From positions 18,266,852 through 18,330,851 of the forward strand of contig CM070520.1 of the NCBI GenBank assembly GCA_036346375.1: a stretch of DNA of 64,000 bases, read 5' to 3'. The translations under genes and the position numbers were made by a program. This document shows positions 31,474-42,540 of this stretch, one piece after another. Under the pieces are notes generated by a model. It did not search any database. It had not been told where the DNA came from and saw only the letters and a program-made list of their open reading frames with translations. The stretch's first letter is position 1; the number at the start of each line of letters is the position of its first letter. This DNA comes from Guadua angustifolia (lineage: Eukaryota; Streptophyta; Magnoliopsida; Poales; Poaceae).

Positions 31474-32337
31474 CTAGTGGTCCAACCCTGGATTTGATTG
31501 ATATCTACCAAGCATCCCGGTTACGAATGCTAAATCAGGGCGAGTACAAACTTGAGCATACATAATGCTTCTGACAATTGAAGCATAAGGAATCGACTTC
31601 ATCTGATCAGTTTCTAATTGATTCCTTAGACTTTGGAATAAACCAAACTTATCGCCCTTAACAATAAGGGCAGGAGTGGCAGAGCAGTTATGCATATTAT
31701 ATCTCTTAAGCACTCTGTCAATATATGACCTTTGTGATAAGCCTAATACACCTTTGGACCTGTCTCGGTGAATCTCAATGCCTAGAACATAAGAAATATC
31801 ACCAAGATCCTTCATGTCAAAATTAGAGGATAGAAATCTCTTGGTTTCATACAGTATATTCTTATCGCTACTAGCCAATAAGATATCATCCACATAGAGC
31901 ACTAAAATAATAAATTTGCTCTCTTTAATCTTAATGTAGATACAATTATCCACCTCATTTTCTTTAAAGCCAGATTTTCTTATTATTTCATCAAACTTAA
32001 GGTACCATTGTCTAGACGCTTGTTTTAATCCATAGATAGATTTCTTAAGTCTACATCCCATGTGCTCTTTGCCTTTCACGACAAAACCTTCTGGTTGAGC
32101 CATGTAAACATTCTCATACAAGTCACCATTAAGAAACGCAGTTTTCACATCCATCTGATGTAGCTCTAAATCATAATGAGCAGCAAGTGCCATGACAATT
32201 CTTAATGAGTCTTTCTTCGAGACAGGGGAGAAAGTATCAACATAATCAATCCCTTCTCTCTGCGTAAATCCTTTAGCTACAAGCCTTGCCTTGAATCTTT
32301 CGACGTTTCCCTTAGAGTCATGCTTAGTTTTGTAGAC
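31474..32337 (-). pseudogene. Copia reverse transcriptase
   Basis: The 239-aa open part (32193-31474) carries QMDVKTAFLNGDL, KSIYGLKQASRQWY, the active site LYVDDILLAS and DLGDISYVLGIEIHRD. Upstream, 32194-32337 encodes more of the fingers in the same sense, joined to the segment before it by a stop (TAG) at 32338. RT copies the element RNA into DNA. Confidence 0.88.
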
Positions 32338-33219
32338 CTATTTACAGCCTACTGTTTTGACTCCATCAGGTATGTCTACTAAATTCCAAACATCATTAGT
32401 GCTCATAGATTTTAATTCATCATGCATGGCCTCAAGCCATTTATCTGAGTGCTTACTACTTATGGCTTCCTTAAAAGAGATGGGATCATCCACCTTCCCT
32501 ATATTGTTTACATCTTCATTCATGTACACGACATAGTCATTAGGAATGGCAGATCTTCTAACCCGCTGTGATCTTCTTAGGGGTTCATCAGTTATCACAG
32601 GAGATTGTTGAGGCTCATCATTAGACGCTATGTTAGGTTCATCATCTGGAGCCGCATTAATTATCCCAAAATCTTCAGCTGGGGGCAGCATAACACGGAA
32701 TTCTGAATTGGTGTAAGTATTTGAGGCACATTAACAATAGTCTCTGGGATTATCGGTAATGGAACATAATTCCGAATCTCCTCAGGATCTATCTTTCTAG
32801 CCTCTGAGCTCCCACTGATTACACCATTCTCCATAAATACAGCATGGCTCATTTCTACAAACTTAGTGATACGATCTGGGCAATAAAATCGATACCCCTT
32901 AGATTTTTCGGGATAACCGATAAAATGGCAACTTACAGTCTTAGGGTCTAATTTCCCAATATGTGGATTAAAGATTTTTTGCTTCAGTAGGACAACCCCA
33001 CACACGTAAGTATCTTAAGCTCGGTTTCTTTCCAGTCCAAAGTTCATAAGGTGTCTTAGCAACTGATTTGCTAGGAACCCGATTAAGTATATGTGTAGTT
33101 GTCTTTAATGTTTCTATCCATAATTTCACTTGTAAACTGGAGTGGCTGAGCATGCGCCGTACCATATCCATAAGTGTACGGTTCCTTCTTTCAGCTACTC
33201 TATTTTGTTGAGGTTCACC
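32338..33219 (-). pseudogene. Copia integrase C-terminal half and linker to RT
   Basis: PQQNRVAERRNRTLMDMV carries the catalytic Glu, followed by VPSKSVAKTPYELWTGKKPS, LRYLRVWGC and FIGYPEKSKGYRFYCPD. A frameshift near 32990 and another near 32680 separate the pieces. The linker ends with SKHSDKWLEAMHDELKSMS and WNLVDIPDGVKTVGCK. Confidence 0.85.
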
Positions 33220-33736
33220 AGTGTTCAAAATTCTAGATTTGCGATATTGCATAGATATTAGGCTATATATAAACGAATGAATTCAGCCCTTGGCTGCTTT
33301 TTCGGTTAATAAATTATAGTCCTGGCGGGCCTTCAAGCGGGTACGTACAAAATTATGAGAGAGACCATTTTGATCTACGCTTACATGACCGATGACTATG
33401 ATTGAAAGATTCACGCCGTTACCCATAAAATAAGGTACACTAAGTCACTAACATAGTACTTACTACTTAGTTTATTACTTGATTAATTGAGCAAGATGTG
33501 TTCAAGTATTTTAGTTTAATATTCTACTTTAATATTTGATGTCTTGCAATTTGCAATAACTAGAAAAGAAAATAAAAATTTTTATTCATAATAAAATCAA
33601 TAATATATATGAATTATATTAATTCTCGACCGCCGAGGGTCAAAACGTCGAGACCCGCAATTGCACCGCAAATATGGCCTTGGCGCTTGGCGGTGCCTAA
33701 CCGCCACGAATCCGCCGAACGAACTCTTGAACACTG
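33220..33736. mobile_element. hAT-type element inserted in copia integrase
   Basis: 517 bp, ends AGTGTTCAA and, inverted, CAGTGTTCAA, flanked by GGTTCACC (33212-33219 and 33737-33744). The right part holds 'ggcggtgcctaaccgcc', common in grass hAT MITEs. It splits the integrase between SIPGEP and PQQNRVAE. The leading C of the left end is missing or shared with the duplication. No transposase coding. Confidence 0.8.
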
Positions 33737-34755
33737 GGTTCACCAGGAATTGAATATTGGGCTACTATGCCATTTTCTTGAAGATATTTAGCAAAGGGAC
33801 CAGGAATTTGCCCATAAGGAGCATGTCTTCCATAATATTCTCCTCCTCGATCTGATCTGACCACTTTAATCTTTAGATTATGCTGATTTTCAACTTCAGC
33901 CTTAAATATCTTAAACTTATCAAGTGATTCAGATCGATCACGAATGGGGAAAATATATCCGTAACGGGAGAAGTCATCAATGAACGTGATGAATGAGTCA
34001 AAACCATCCACTGATGTCACAGGAAAAGGTCCACAAATGTCAGTGTGGATTAATTCTAATATTCCTGTGCTTCGAGTGGCCTCTTTCTTAATTTGTTTTA
34101 CATATTTCCCCTTAATGCAGTCAATGCAGGGGTCTGAGTCTAAAAATACTAATTGGTGAAGTATCTCTTCTTTAATGAGATGCTTCATTCTCCACTTCGA
34201 AATGTGGCCTAATCGACAGTGCCACAATTTCAATGAAGTCTCATTTGTACCATCACACACATTCATCAGAACAGGAGATTCATTTAGAGAAAGCATATAA
34301 AGCTTGTCTCGCTTAAACACAAGACCAACATTATTTGAATTAAACTTAATGATGCACTGATTGTTCCCAAAGATATATTTAAAACCATCATCATCTAATA
34401 AAGAAACTGAAATAAGGTTTCTTCTTAAACTAGGAATATAAATTACATTATTGAGTTGGAGGATAAAGCCATTTTCTAATGCTAATGGTAAGGACCCAAT
34501 GGCTTCAACTTCTGCCTCCTTTCCATTCACGACTCTAAGGCTTCGCTCCCCCTTTCTTAGCATCCTCACGGTAAGGAATCCCTGTAAGGAACTAGTTACG
34601 TGCACGGTGGCACCTGAGTCAATCCACCAAGAATTAGGAGAAAAATCAGCAAAAAATGATTCCTCAATAAAGGTGATTTCATCATTACCCTTCTTTGCAA
34701 GCCATTTCATGAAGCCTACACAGTCCTTTTGAATGTGCCCATCCTGTTTACAGAA
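33737..34755 (-). pseudogene. Copia protease and integrase N-terminal half
   Basis: Frame 34710 down to the hAT insertion. Protease: SWWIDSGATVHVTSS. Integrase: zinc finger in HCRLGHISKWRM...CIDCIKGK, first Asp in LIHTDICGPF, second Asp in RSDRGGEYYG. Before it, a Gag-type knuckle (CKQDGHIQKDC) is interrupted by a TGA at 34756 inside the finger. The last ~14 residues of the open frame come from the hAT element, not copia. Confidence 0.88.
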
Positions 34756-35544
34756 TCAGCACTTGACATTATTGGACGAAGAGGGTGCAACAGGTGCCTT
34801 GCCTTTATGCCCTGCCTTGCTTGACTCAGCTTTAGAAGGAAATTGCAGCCTTTTCTTGGACTTGAACTCCCCTTGGAATTTTCTTTTATTGTTGCTTACA
34901 AGATTGATGTAATCTTTCTTTTCGGCCTTTAGTCTTTCTTCCTCTTGGACGTACATGGCTATTAATTCGCTCATAGTCCACTTCTCCTTCTGAGTATTAT
35001 AATTGATCTTGAAAGGACCAAACTCAGCTGGAAGAGAAGTCATAATGAAGTGGACTAAAAAGCCTTCTGATATGGCCATGTCCATGCCCTTCAGTTTGAC
35101 GGTCATATCTGTCATCATCATGATATGTTCTCTTAGGCCACTTGAGCCATCGTACTTGGTGGTGAGCATCTTCATAATTAATGAACTGGCATAAACTTTT
35201 GAAGAGCCTCTAAATTGCTCTTCCACTGAGGCCAGATATGTCTTAGCATCTTCGGACTCGGGGATTGCTCCCCTAATCCCGACAGAGATGGTGCTCTTCA
35301 TGATCATCAAAGACATGCGGTTTGACCGCTCCCATTTCTCTGATGCAGCATCATAGGATTTCTTTTGCTCAACAAAGTCCTCAACATCATCATCAGGAGG
35401 AATAGGAGCATCCTCACATAATGCAAGGTCTAGATCCGTAATCCCAAGAATGATTAGCAATTTTTCTTTCCAAAAGGGGAAGCTAGTCCCAGAGAGTTCA
35501 CTATTACAGAAAAGCTCATCACGCATCGTTCGAAACCTCATCAC
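34756..35544 (-). pseudogene. Copia Gag
   Basis: 262 aa with LSGTSFPFWKEKLLIILG, SEKWERSNRMSLMIMKSTIS, HIMMMTDMTVKLKGMDM and PAEFGPFKINYNTQKEKWTM, a standard UBN2-type copia Gag. The first ~12 residues (MMRFRTMRDELF) may not be original, since the element is cut off here. The frame ends at the TGA in the zinc knuckle. Gag would form the particle. Confidence 0.85.
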
Positions 35545-35579
35545 TGCACGGTTTTACAACCGCTCAGAAGCAAGTGTCA

Positions 35580-35980
35580 ATGATGACAAAGATCATTGCG
35601 ACGGTTTTCCAACCGCTCAGGAAAAATAACATCACTGCATTTATTCCACTTACAAACCGTCTGTGATGTCGTATCATCTCAAACGGTTTCACTTACGAAC
35701 CGTCTATGATGATTGGCATATCTCAGACGGTTTTAAGTAAGAACCGTCTGTGAAGTGTAATATATCATAGACGTTTTTACTTTCGAACCGTCTATGATGA
35801 TTGGCATATCTCAGATGGTTTTAAGGAAGAACCATCTGTGAAGTTTAATATATCACAAACGGTTCCAATTTTAAACCGTCTGTGATGGTTCCTCATCACA
35901 GACGGTGCCGCAGTGGAACCGTCTGTGATTTCTGCCTATTCATAGACGATTCTAATGTTAGAACCGTCTGTGATGTTTAT
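35580..35980. repeat. CACTA subterminal motif array, left
   Basis: About a dozen copies of acggtt(t/c) ... aaccgtctgtgatg in alternating orientation, spaced 25-40 bp. In CACTA elements such arrays bind TnpA-type proteins. Confidence 0.85.
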
Positions 35981-36305
35981 TTTCTATTTTATACTAAATT
36001 TAATATATTGGCTAGCCTCAGGAATTGCTAGTCATGCCCTCTGAAACAAAAGACAGTATACATAGTATGACTAGCATATTATTATGACATAAATTTAAAA
36101 AATGTACTCCAATCACATGTTATACACAACATACAGCGCATCCATTTCATGAATCAACTAACAACGCACATTACAACATATGCACAGTGCATCCATTTCA
36201 GAAATCAACTGACATATGTACTAACGAATTGGATTCAGAAGTATAAATGACAAATTCACTTCAGAAGGTTAACAAATTAATATTAATGTACGGTAAGTAA
36301 CAAAT
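35981..36305. other. CACTA 3' non-coding region
   Basis: AT-rich. It holds a short direct repeat ('cagtgcatccatttca', also 'cagcgcatccatttca') near 36135-36200. It probably includes the 3' untranslated region of the Ulp1-domain gene. Confidence 0.5.
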
Positions 36306-37150
36306 TCACAACTCATTGATGAGCCCTGAGTAGCATCTGCCCATTGGATTTAAGACCTCACGTAGCAAGAAGGCACAGAGCTTTCCTCGAATACTTCGAA
36401 GGTCAGTCTGTTCCAACGCAGTTTCAACGCATTGCCAAGCTGTCAATGAGAAAAGTAAAGTCTCGCGTGTATATAAATTAATAAGTGGAGACATTTGTTG
36501 GAAGATTGACAGACCTGCATGACATTGGTTTGCTTGGAACCAATGAGGAGTGCCATGTTGTGGCAAACATAGAATCCACATAGGTGGCCATTGGCTGTTT
36601 GTGGCACTGCCGAAACAAAATAGTTTAATTAGTTTCGAAGGTATTATAATGGAGTGTGAAGGATTATTGCATACTATCGGATACCGGAAAATTAAATATA
36701 TGCTTTAGAGTGGCCGGGCCCTTCTTGTGTGGCCCTCCCCTCATTTTGTAGGCACCGAACGACGTGTCGAGAAAATCTCTGATAGGCTTCAAATTGTGGG
36801 CGCCGCCCTTTTTGGAATCAAGATAAATGACACGGTTCTGTCTCGGTATAATTACGATTAGAACCCAGTGATACCTACAAAGGTATGTCATCATAGTCAC
36901 TAAACCTAACTTCGAGGTGAGATATATAGTAGAATCAACGAGTATATATAGCATCTGGACGAAGCACTTACTCCGGGTTGTAGGGTAAAAGTATGAATTT
37001 TTTGTCCGAATGAGCCAGCAGTACTTTTTCCATGTACTCGTAAATGAATTGTTTATTTTCGTCCATGGTTTGCTTGGACAAAATGTGTGAGTCGACAAAA
37101 CCCACTGGTTCTTTCCTTGTTATTGCTTCATGGATCATGTATCTACATAT
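36306..37150 (-). pseudogene. Ulp1-like (C48) protease domain of CACTA gene 2
   Basis: The catalytic His lies in YHWVLIVIIPRQ and the Asp in VIYLDSKKGG (36664-37098). After an intron with GT-AG borders at 36607-36674, the next exon gives PQTANGHLCGFYVCHNM with the catalytic Gln and Cys, ending near 36306. All four residues of the C48 site are thus visible. Ulp1-type proteases cleave SUMO; in CACTA proteins the target is unknown. Scattered stops around the exons make integrity uncertain. Confidence 0.75.
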
Positions 37151-37178
37151 ACAAAATGAAGGATGATATATATGACAT

Positions 37179-38268
37179 TTATCGATGCGTCAGAAATGTA
37201 GACGGTGCTCTTACATTGACCAGCATTTTATGAGTGAGGCGTCGAGCGCTCTTGTACAGATCGAACAAGTCGTTGAAGCCGACCACGAAGACGCCATCTA
37301 AAGCCCGGTGTAAGAAATACTCCTCCATGAAGGTCACGGAGATACTCATTTGCCGTTCTGCCACCGGCTTATTGGCTTGTTGCATGCACCATTGTTGCAA
37401 TCTAAAGCAGGATAATGAAAGCGTCTCCTTGCCATCACCCGGTACGAATGGTTGCCCCAACTCGAATTGCCGTGCCAATGGGGCAAATGGAAAGTCATGG
37501 GCTGACGTGGTATATTTCAATTTGCCCTTGTCTCTGCGTGCCCTGCTACCAAGCTTCGTCTTCACAGGAAATGATTGGGCCCTTACTGCAGCAACGGTCT
37601 GTGCGGGACGGGACGCTGTAGCCGATTTGGCTGGCTCGTTCCATGCATGGCATGGCTCCGGTAGTGTTGGTAGTTTTGGCGCATGATGTGGTGCCTCTGG
37701 GACTGCTTGTACCTTCGGTACTCCTAGGCGGGCATCGAAGGAGATGTCCTTCTTGGGCCACTAGATGAATGTACCGATGGCATCCCCTAGTGTGACGATC
37801 TCGTCGGTTGGGGGGAAGTCCAGCGTGACGGCCGAAAATTTCAAGTACACCGTCGACATTGACCTTCGCGTAGCCCGACTGTAACGGATGACCGTGCAGT
37901 AATGCCCCTTCTTTGGATGCATACGCTTGTCCCCAAGCAGCCTGCAGGGGAACAGAGCCGTTGGCAAGCCTCACTTGCAGATTGCACGGCATGGGCTACA
38001 TAAGGGTACATAAGTAATTAGCTAACACGTTCAACATTAAAAGTGTAGGTAAGGATCATTACAGACATGTTACCTGCATGATGTCATCAGGAGGAAATCT
38101 GGCTTCATGCACCTCTGTCTCAGGGGCGGATGCGCAGCTGCTCCGACGGTTGGTTGGGCTGAACTGCACATGTGCTTCTTGAGCTAGCATGTTCTGTGCC
38201 TGCCTCTCCTCAGCCACCCTTTGTTCCAGCCTTTCCTCGAGGCTTCTTAGCTGATCATTGAACTGCAC
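37179..38268 (-). pseudogene. Middle part of CACTA gene 2 (coiled coil and small conserved domain)
   Basis: 38059-38268 is a coiled coil (LRSLEERLEQRVAEERQAQNM). 37740-37992 in two frames gives VRLANGSVPLQAA and later YSRATRRSMSTVYLKFS..GDAIGTFI, resembling the small domain that often precedes Ulp1 in grass CACTA proteins (annotated DUF8039, from memory). 37179-37565 encodes PFAPLARQFELGQPFVPGDG and VGFNDLFDLYKSARR, which links to the protease. Frames differ, so exons or frameshifts separate them. Confidence 0.6.
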
Positions 38269-38382
38269 TCTAATCCTTTCCTCAACCCTTTCCTCAATGA
38301 GGACTACTAGCTATTCCTCACGCTCGGCTTTGCTTCTCTTCCTACTCTGGTACGTGGCCGAGTCCTGTGGGAATCCCATTTT

Positions 38383-39249
38383 TCAGGGAACGAAAATACC
38401 TAGGCCTCTGGTGCGACCCGGGTGCTCCTTGTTTTCCAAGGCCGTGGAGAGCATGTCTTTCTCTCTGTTCGAAGTGAAAGAGCCCTGGGAAGATTTCGTG
38501 CTCAACGATATGAGGCGTTGGGATACTTCCTCATCAGCGGGGTTTGCAAAGGACACACCGCCCGAAGAAGTGTGATATGACCTCGCTCTTACCCAGTTTC
38601 GGGCACGCGGGTCCACGATCGAGGCAAATGGCAGCGCGACCTCATTCTGGACTGCCTCGTCGTCCTCCCTCGTCCATTGCGCCATCTTACCCGCGTACCC
38701 AGTTGAGTCGAGTCTGTGTGGGTGTGTGTTTTTTGACTGGACGGTCTTGTGAGCCGCGCTTTGAAGTATGAACTCTTTCATCGTCTTCAACTCAACAAAT
38801 TGCCCCCAAACATCTTCAGAGATGAACCCGTATTTCTGGAACGGAGTTATTTCCTTATTGACGTAATTAGCAACAAGGACGCTCTTGAAGTTCTTCCACG
38901 CCTTTCCCGCCACTAACAACGCGTACCGTCGCAGTGCAGGCATGGCGTCTTGTGAAAGCTCGAATGACGCAAATATTTCTGTCACTAGGTTATCACGCTC
39001 CTCATCTGTCAGCATCTTCCATGATGGATAGGTGATGGGGACACGTTCACGCCCAACGATCCCGCACATGGTCCGAAAAGCTGCCACAGCCTTTGGAGGC
39101 GCGGTAGGGGCCCCATCATGTGGATCGACCGCCGTGATAGTGTATCGGATTTGAGGCCTTTTACTAAGCCCTCTTGCACTGCGCCTGTTTCTTTCTACGT
39201 TGGGCGCGTCATCAGATCCCTTCGGCGCCGAGGATTGAGGAGACGCCAT
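38383..39249 (-). CDS. TnpA-like N-terminal region of CACTA gene 2
   Basis: 288 aa starting MASPQSSAPKGSDD. The segment PITYPSWKMLTDEERDNLVT, AGKAWKNFKSVLVANYV and WGQFVELKTMKEFI followed by RLDSTGYAGKMAQWTREDD matches the plant Ptta/En/Spm transposase pattern (PF03004-type). In En/Spm, TnpA binds subterminal motifs and aids transposition; this is the likely role. It is one open exon; downstream parts lie at 36306-38268. Confidence 0.75.
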   Translation of the reverse strand: MASPQSSAPKGSDDAPNVERNRRSARGLSKRPQIRYTITAVDPHDGAPTAPPKAVAAFRTMCGIVGRERVPITYPSWKMLTDEERDNLVTEIFASFELSQDAMPALRRYALLVAGKAWKNFKSVLVANYVNKEITPFQKYGFISEDVWGQFVELKTMKEFILQSAAHKTVQSKNTHPHRLDSTGYAGKMAQWTREDDEAVQNEVALPFASIVDPRARNWVRARSYHTSSGGVSFANPADEEVSQRLISLSTKSSQGSFTSNREKDMLSTALENKEHPGRTRGLGIFVP

Positions 39250-40296
39250 CTTGTATGATGTAAGGTTAAGAGTAGGTAAGTTAAGAGAAGCAAATTTAAG
39301 AGAAGATTTTTTTGGACTGTTGGAAAAGATGCGAGTATAAGAGCAAGATTTTATTCATTATTACTTCTAAGTATATATATATATGAGAATACATATAATC
39401 AACAAACAACTAACATGACATAAACTAGATGATATTAAACAAGTTTAAGCCATCCATCATATGAATTATGCCTTCTACCTCAAAGAGAGGAATTAATTTT
39501 GTTGTGCTCTCAGATTTTAGGGTTTGAATGAAGATAAGGATCTTCACCATAATCACAAATGGACTAGACTAATCAATTCAATAACTTAAGCCTTGAACCC
39601 TTACCACCTTAGCATGCACATGAAATGATTAAATTTTATCCGCAAGCAAAGATCTGATCAGACTAATAACAGAGCCAATATATATTGCAGTTTCAAATCA
39701 CTTAACAGAATAAACAGCAGTGCTATAACGAGAGATTTCTGTCAACAGAGACAACTTAGTTCAGATTAATATAAGCAAAATCAACTGACAGAACCAACTG
39801 GAAGAGGCCTGACCACTAGCTAAATCAATCAACTAGTACCTGAACCAACTGAACCAAGCAATGAACAGACAGTGATATAATACCGACAAAATCAAAGCGA
39901 TAACAGAAATGAATACAAATAGAGCAGAACTGTGAATATAATCAATAATTTCATACAAGTCTAGCAGTTCAAGGCTTAAATCATTTCATCAATTGTCATA
40001 TTCATGTAGTAACCCTAATTTCATCACAGAGCAACCGGATGGAGCCAGCAAAAATAAACGGAGGGGGGAGGGAGGAGGGCACCACCGATGGAGAAGGGAG
40101 ACACCACCCAGGGGGAGGGGAGACACCACCGTGGGGGAGGGCGCGGCCGAGGGAGGAGACCAAGGCCGAGGGAGGGCACCTCCGAGCTAAGGTGAGGGCG
40201 CGGCCGAGGGGGAGGGAGCTAGGGTTGCAATAAACTAAGTGTGCGTGGGACTTGGTGAAATGGCAAGCGCGCGGGATTTATTGAGCGAGAAGACCA
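39250..40296. other. Promoter region of CACTA gene 2
   Basis: AT-rich to about 39990, then a GC-rich, purine-rich patch (40050-40215) with repeated 'gggggagg' and 'caccacc' motifs. Short open frames here are low complexity and not called. Confidence 0.4.
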
Positions 40297-40472
40297 TTCC
40301 AGATGGTTCTGGGATTGAACCGTCTGGGGTATTGTCGTCCCAGATGGTTCAATCCCAGACGGTTCTGAGATTGAACCATCTGGGACGACTACACCCCAGA
40401 CGGTTCAATCCCAGAACCGTCTGGAATGACTTCATCCCAGACGGTTTAATCCCAGAACCGTCTGGGATGGGC
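40297..40472. repeat. Internal CACTA-type motif array
   Basis: Eight half-sites of ccagacggtt/aaccgtctgg arranged as palindromes with 'caatcccaga' spacers. The motif differs slightly from the terminal arrays (ccagacgg versus cacagacgg). Confidence 0.85.
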
Positions 40473-40744
40473 CATTCTATACAGCTGCTTAATTTTAATC
40501 AATACATCTCAGTAATTAATACATGTCCATATAGAGCTGCTTAATTTTAATTAATACATGTCCATATACACCTGCTTAATTTTAATCAATACATCTTAGT
40601 AATTAATACTTGTCATTAATTAAATTTAATACAGGAACACTTGGTATATATACATAGAGGTCCTCATGACAACACTTGTTTATTATTTTGTACAAAAATT
40701 ATCCCTTCATGATGATCAACACGTGTGTAGCTAGCTTCGTCAGG

Positions 40745-41266
40745 TTGGTCTTCCTAGATTGTGATGCCGGTACCAATAGGAGGCAACTCATCGAACTGAT
40801 TGTATTCTTCCTCATCTACCACATTCTCGACTCCGACAATCCTCCTTTTTCCCTAAAGAACGACGTGGCGCTACTTGTTGGACGGGTCGGTTACATAGAA
40901 GACTTGAACAACTTGGTTGGCGAGAACGAATGGTTCCTCTTGGTATCCGAGGCGTTCGAGGTCCACAGTTGTGACGCCGTACTTGTCAACCTTCACGTGT
41001 TGCAGGTTAACCCAACAACACCGAAATAAGGGGATCTTGAATAGCACATAGTCGAGCTCCTAAATTTCTTCGATGAACCCATAGTACGAGCTCCTCATCG
41101 ATCCAGCGGTATTCAGCGCATCGATGCGAACACCGCTATTCTGGTTTGTGATCTTCATGTCCTGATCTCTCGTGTAAAATGTGTACCCATTTAAATCATA
41201 TCCTTTCCATGTTACAACCGTAAAAGCTGGCCCTTTTGCCAACCATGTCAGCGTCTCACCTAACAT
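40745..41266 (-). pseudogene. C-terminal domain of the TNP2 gene (DUF4216-like)
   Basis: WKGYDLNGYTFYTRDQDMK, NQNSGVRIDA and SSYYGFIEEI (41060-41266), then after a stop PLFRCCWVNLQHVKVDKYG, ANQVVQVFYVTD and VVDEEEYNQFDELPP, the domain normally following TNP2 (DUF4216, from memory). At least three in-frame stops are present. Confidence 0.75.
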
Positions 41267-41332
41267 GCTTCCAGTAATGGGCTGTCGCTCCTAGGACCAG
41301 CTGTTGAAGTGAAGGTTATGTTGTCTGATGAT

Positions 41333-42532
41333 CTAGTACTCTAGCAGCGTCGGATTCTCTTGCCGTAGCCAATTCTTGTGCTCGTTGATATACGGGGCCA
41401 CAATAGTCATGTGTTGCAAAACTGTGAAATGGGCTTTGGCACACGCAACTGGATCAGGTGTGATTGCTTTCCTTCCGATGGTCTCGATGCCCTGGAGCCT
41501 CCCCTCATGGCGGGATCGAGGCACACTTATCGGTTCGACCTGAGCCATGTAATCCACGCAGAATTCGACGACCTCTTCTGTTGCATAACCTTCGATAAGC
41601 ACATGGCAATCATAGGACTTCATGCCAGTTAAACTCAAATCGTGCATCGAAACAAGTCTCTTCAGGTTGGATGAGTAACCGGATGGAATTTTCACACCAT
41701 GCAAGCACTGGCACAGTTCCTTTCTCTCGGCCTTGGACAGAGTGTAACTAGCAGGCTCGTAGTATGTTCGGCCTTTATCAGTCTCTTTTGGTGCTAACTC
41801 AGGTCTGATGCACATATCGACCAAGTCAAGCCGTGCATTGATACCGTCCTTTGTTTTACCCTTAATGTTCAGTAAGAGACCAATCAAGCTATCACAGACA
41901 TTCTTCTCTACGTTCATCACGTCGATGCAGTGCCGAACTTCTAGGTGCTCCCAATAAGGTAGGTCCCAAAATATTGATCTCTTCTTCCACATGCTCTTCT
42001 CACGGGTCCTCGATTTACGTCCCTTCCTTAGCGTAACATCCAACTTCGTAACCATATCATGAATGTATGTCCCGCTTAAAGGCTTTGGAGCTAAAGCGTC
42101 TTCGGTGGTGCTGTCGAATTGTTTTTTCATCTTACGGTATGGGTGATTTCTCCGAAGGAACCAACGGTGACGCATGTACACGGTTTTGCTTGAGTGATTC
42201 AGCCAGACACTCTCAGTGTCATCCAAGCAGTGTGTACATGCTTTGTCTCCTTTTGTACTCTGCCCTGACAGGTTAGCAAGGGCAGGATAATCATTTATGG
42301 TGCAGAACAAAAGGCAGCGCAAAGTGAAGTACTCTCGTTTGTGAGCATCCCATACCTTCACCTCAGGAGCCCACAATGTGTTGAGATCTTCTACCAATGG
42401 TGTTAGGTACACATCAATATCGTTTCCAGGTTGCTTCGGGCCTTCGATGAGTAGAGACATCAATATGTACTTTCGCTTCATACACAACCAAGGAGGAAGG
42501 TTGTACACACAGAGATTTACAAGCCAAGTGCT
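41333..42532 (-). pseudogene. TNP2 transposase, C-terminal two-thirds
   Basis: A frame read from the right of the hAT insertion: STWLVNLCVYNLPPWLCMKR, YILMSLLIEGPKQPGNDIDV, YLTPLVEDLNTLWAPEVKVW, FTINDYPALANLSGQSTKG-type block, CTHCLDDTESVWLNHSSKTV and HCIDVMNVEKNVCDSLIGLL, all TNP2 (PF02992) signatures. After MKSYDCHVLIEGYATEEVVE about 150 residues expected in TNP2 proteins (the DUF4218 region) are missing, suggesting an internal deletion. It ends at a stop at 41333. The protein would cut the element ends. Confidence 0.85.
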
Positions 42533-42540
42533 ATGACGAC

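Larger units (their letters stand above)
30170..35541 (-). mobile_element. Ty1/copia retrotransposon, 5'-truncated
   Basis: Minus-strand order is Gag, protease, integrase, RT, RNase H, then a polypurine tract and the 3' LTR on the left. Integrase before RT is diagnostic of Ty1/copia. No 5' LTR or primer site is present: homology stops near 35530, where DNA assigned to the CACTA element begins. The reading frame has several stops and a hAT insertion at 33220-33736, so the copy is dead. Confidence 0.9.

Noticed and set aside
35580..35980. CRISPR-like array of short repeats
   Set aside because: The motif alternates in orientation, spacers are short and similar, and it flanks CACTA genes in plant DNA; these are subterminal transposase-binding motifs.
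40039..40233. Small Gly/Arg-rich frames in the CACTA element
   Set aside because: They come from a purine-rich low-complexity patch with no start context or conserved motif.
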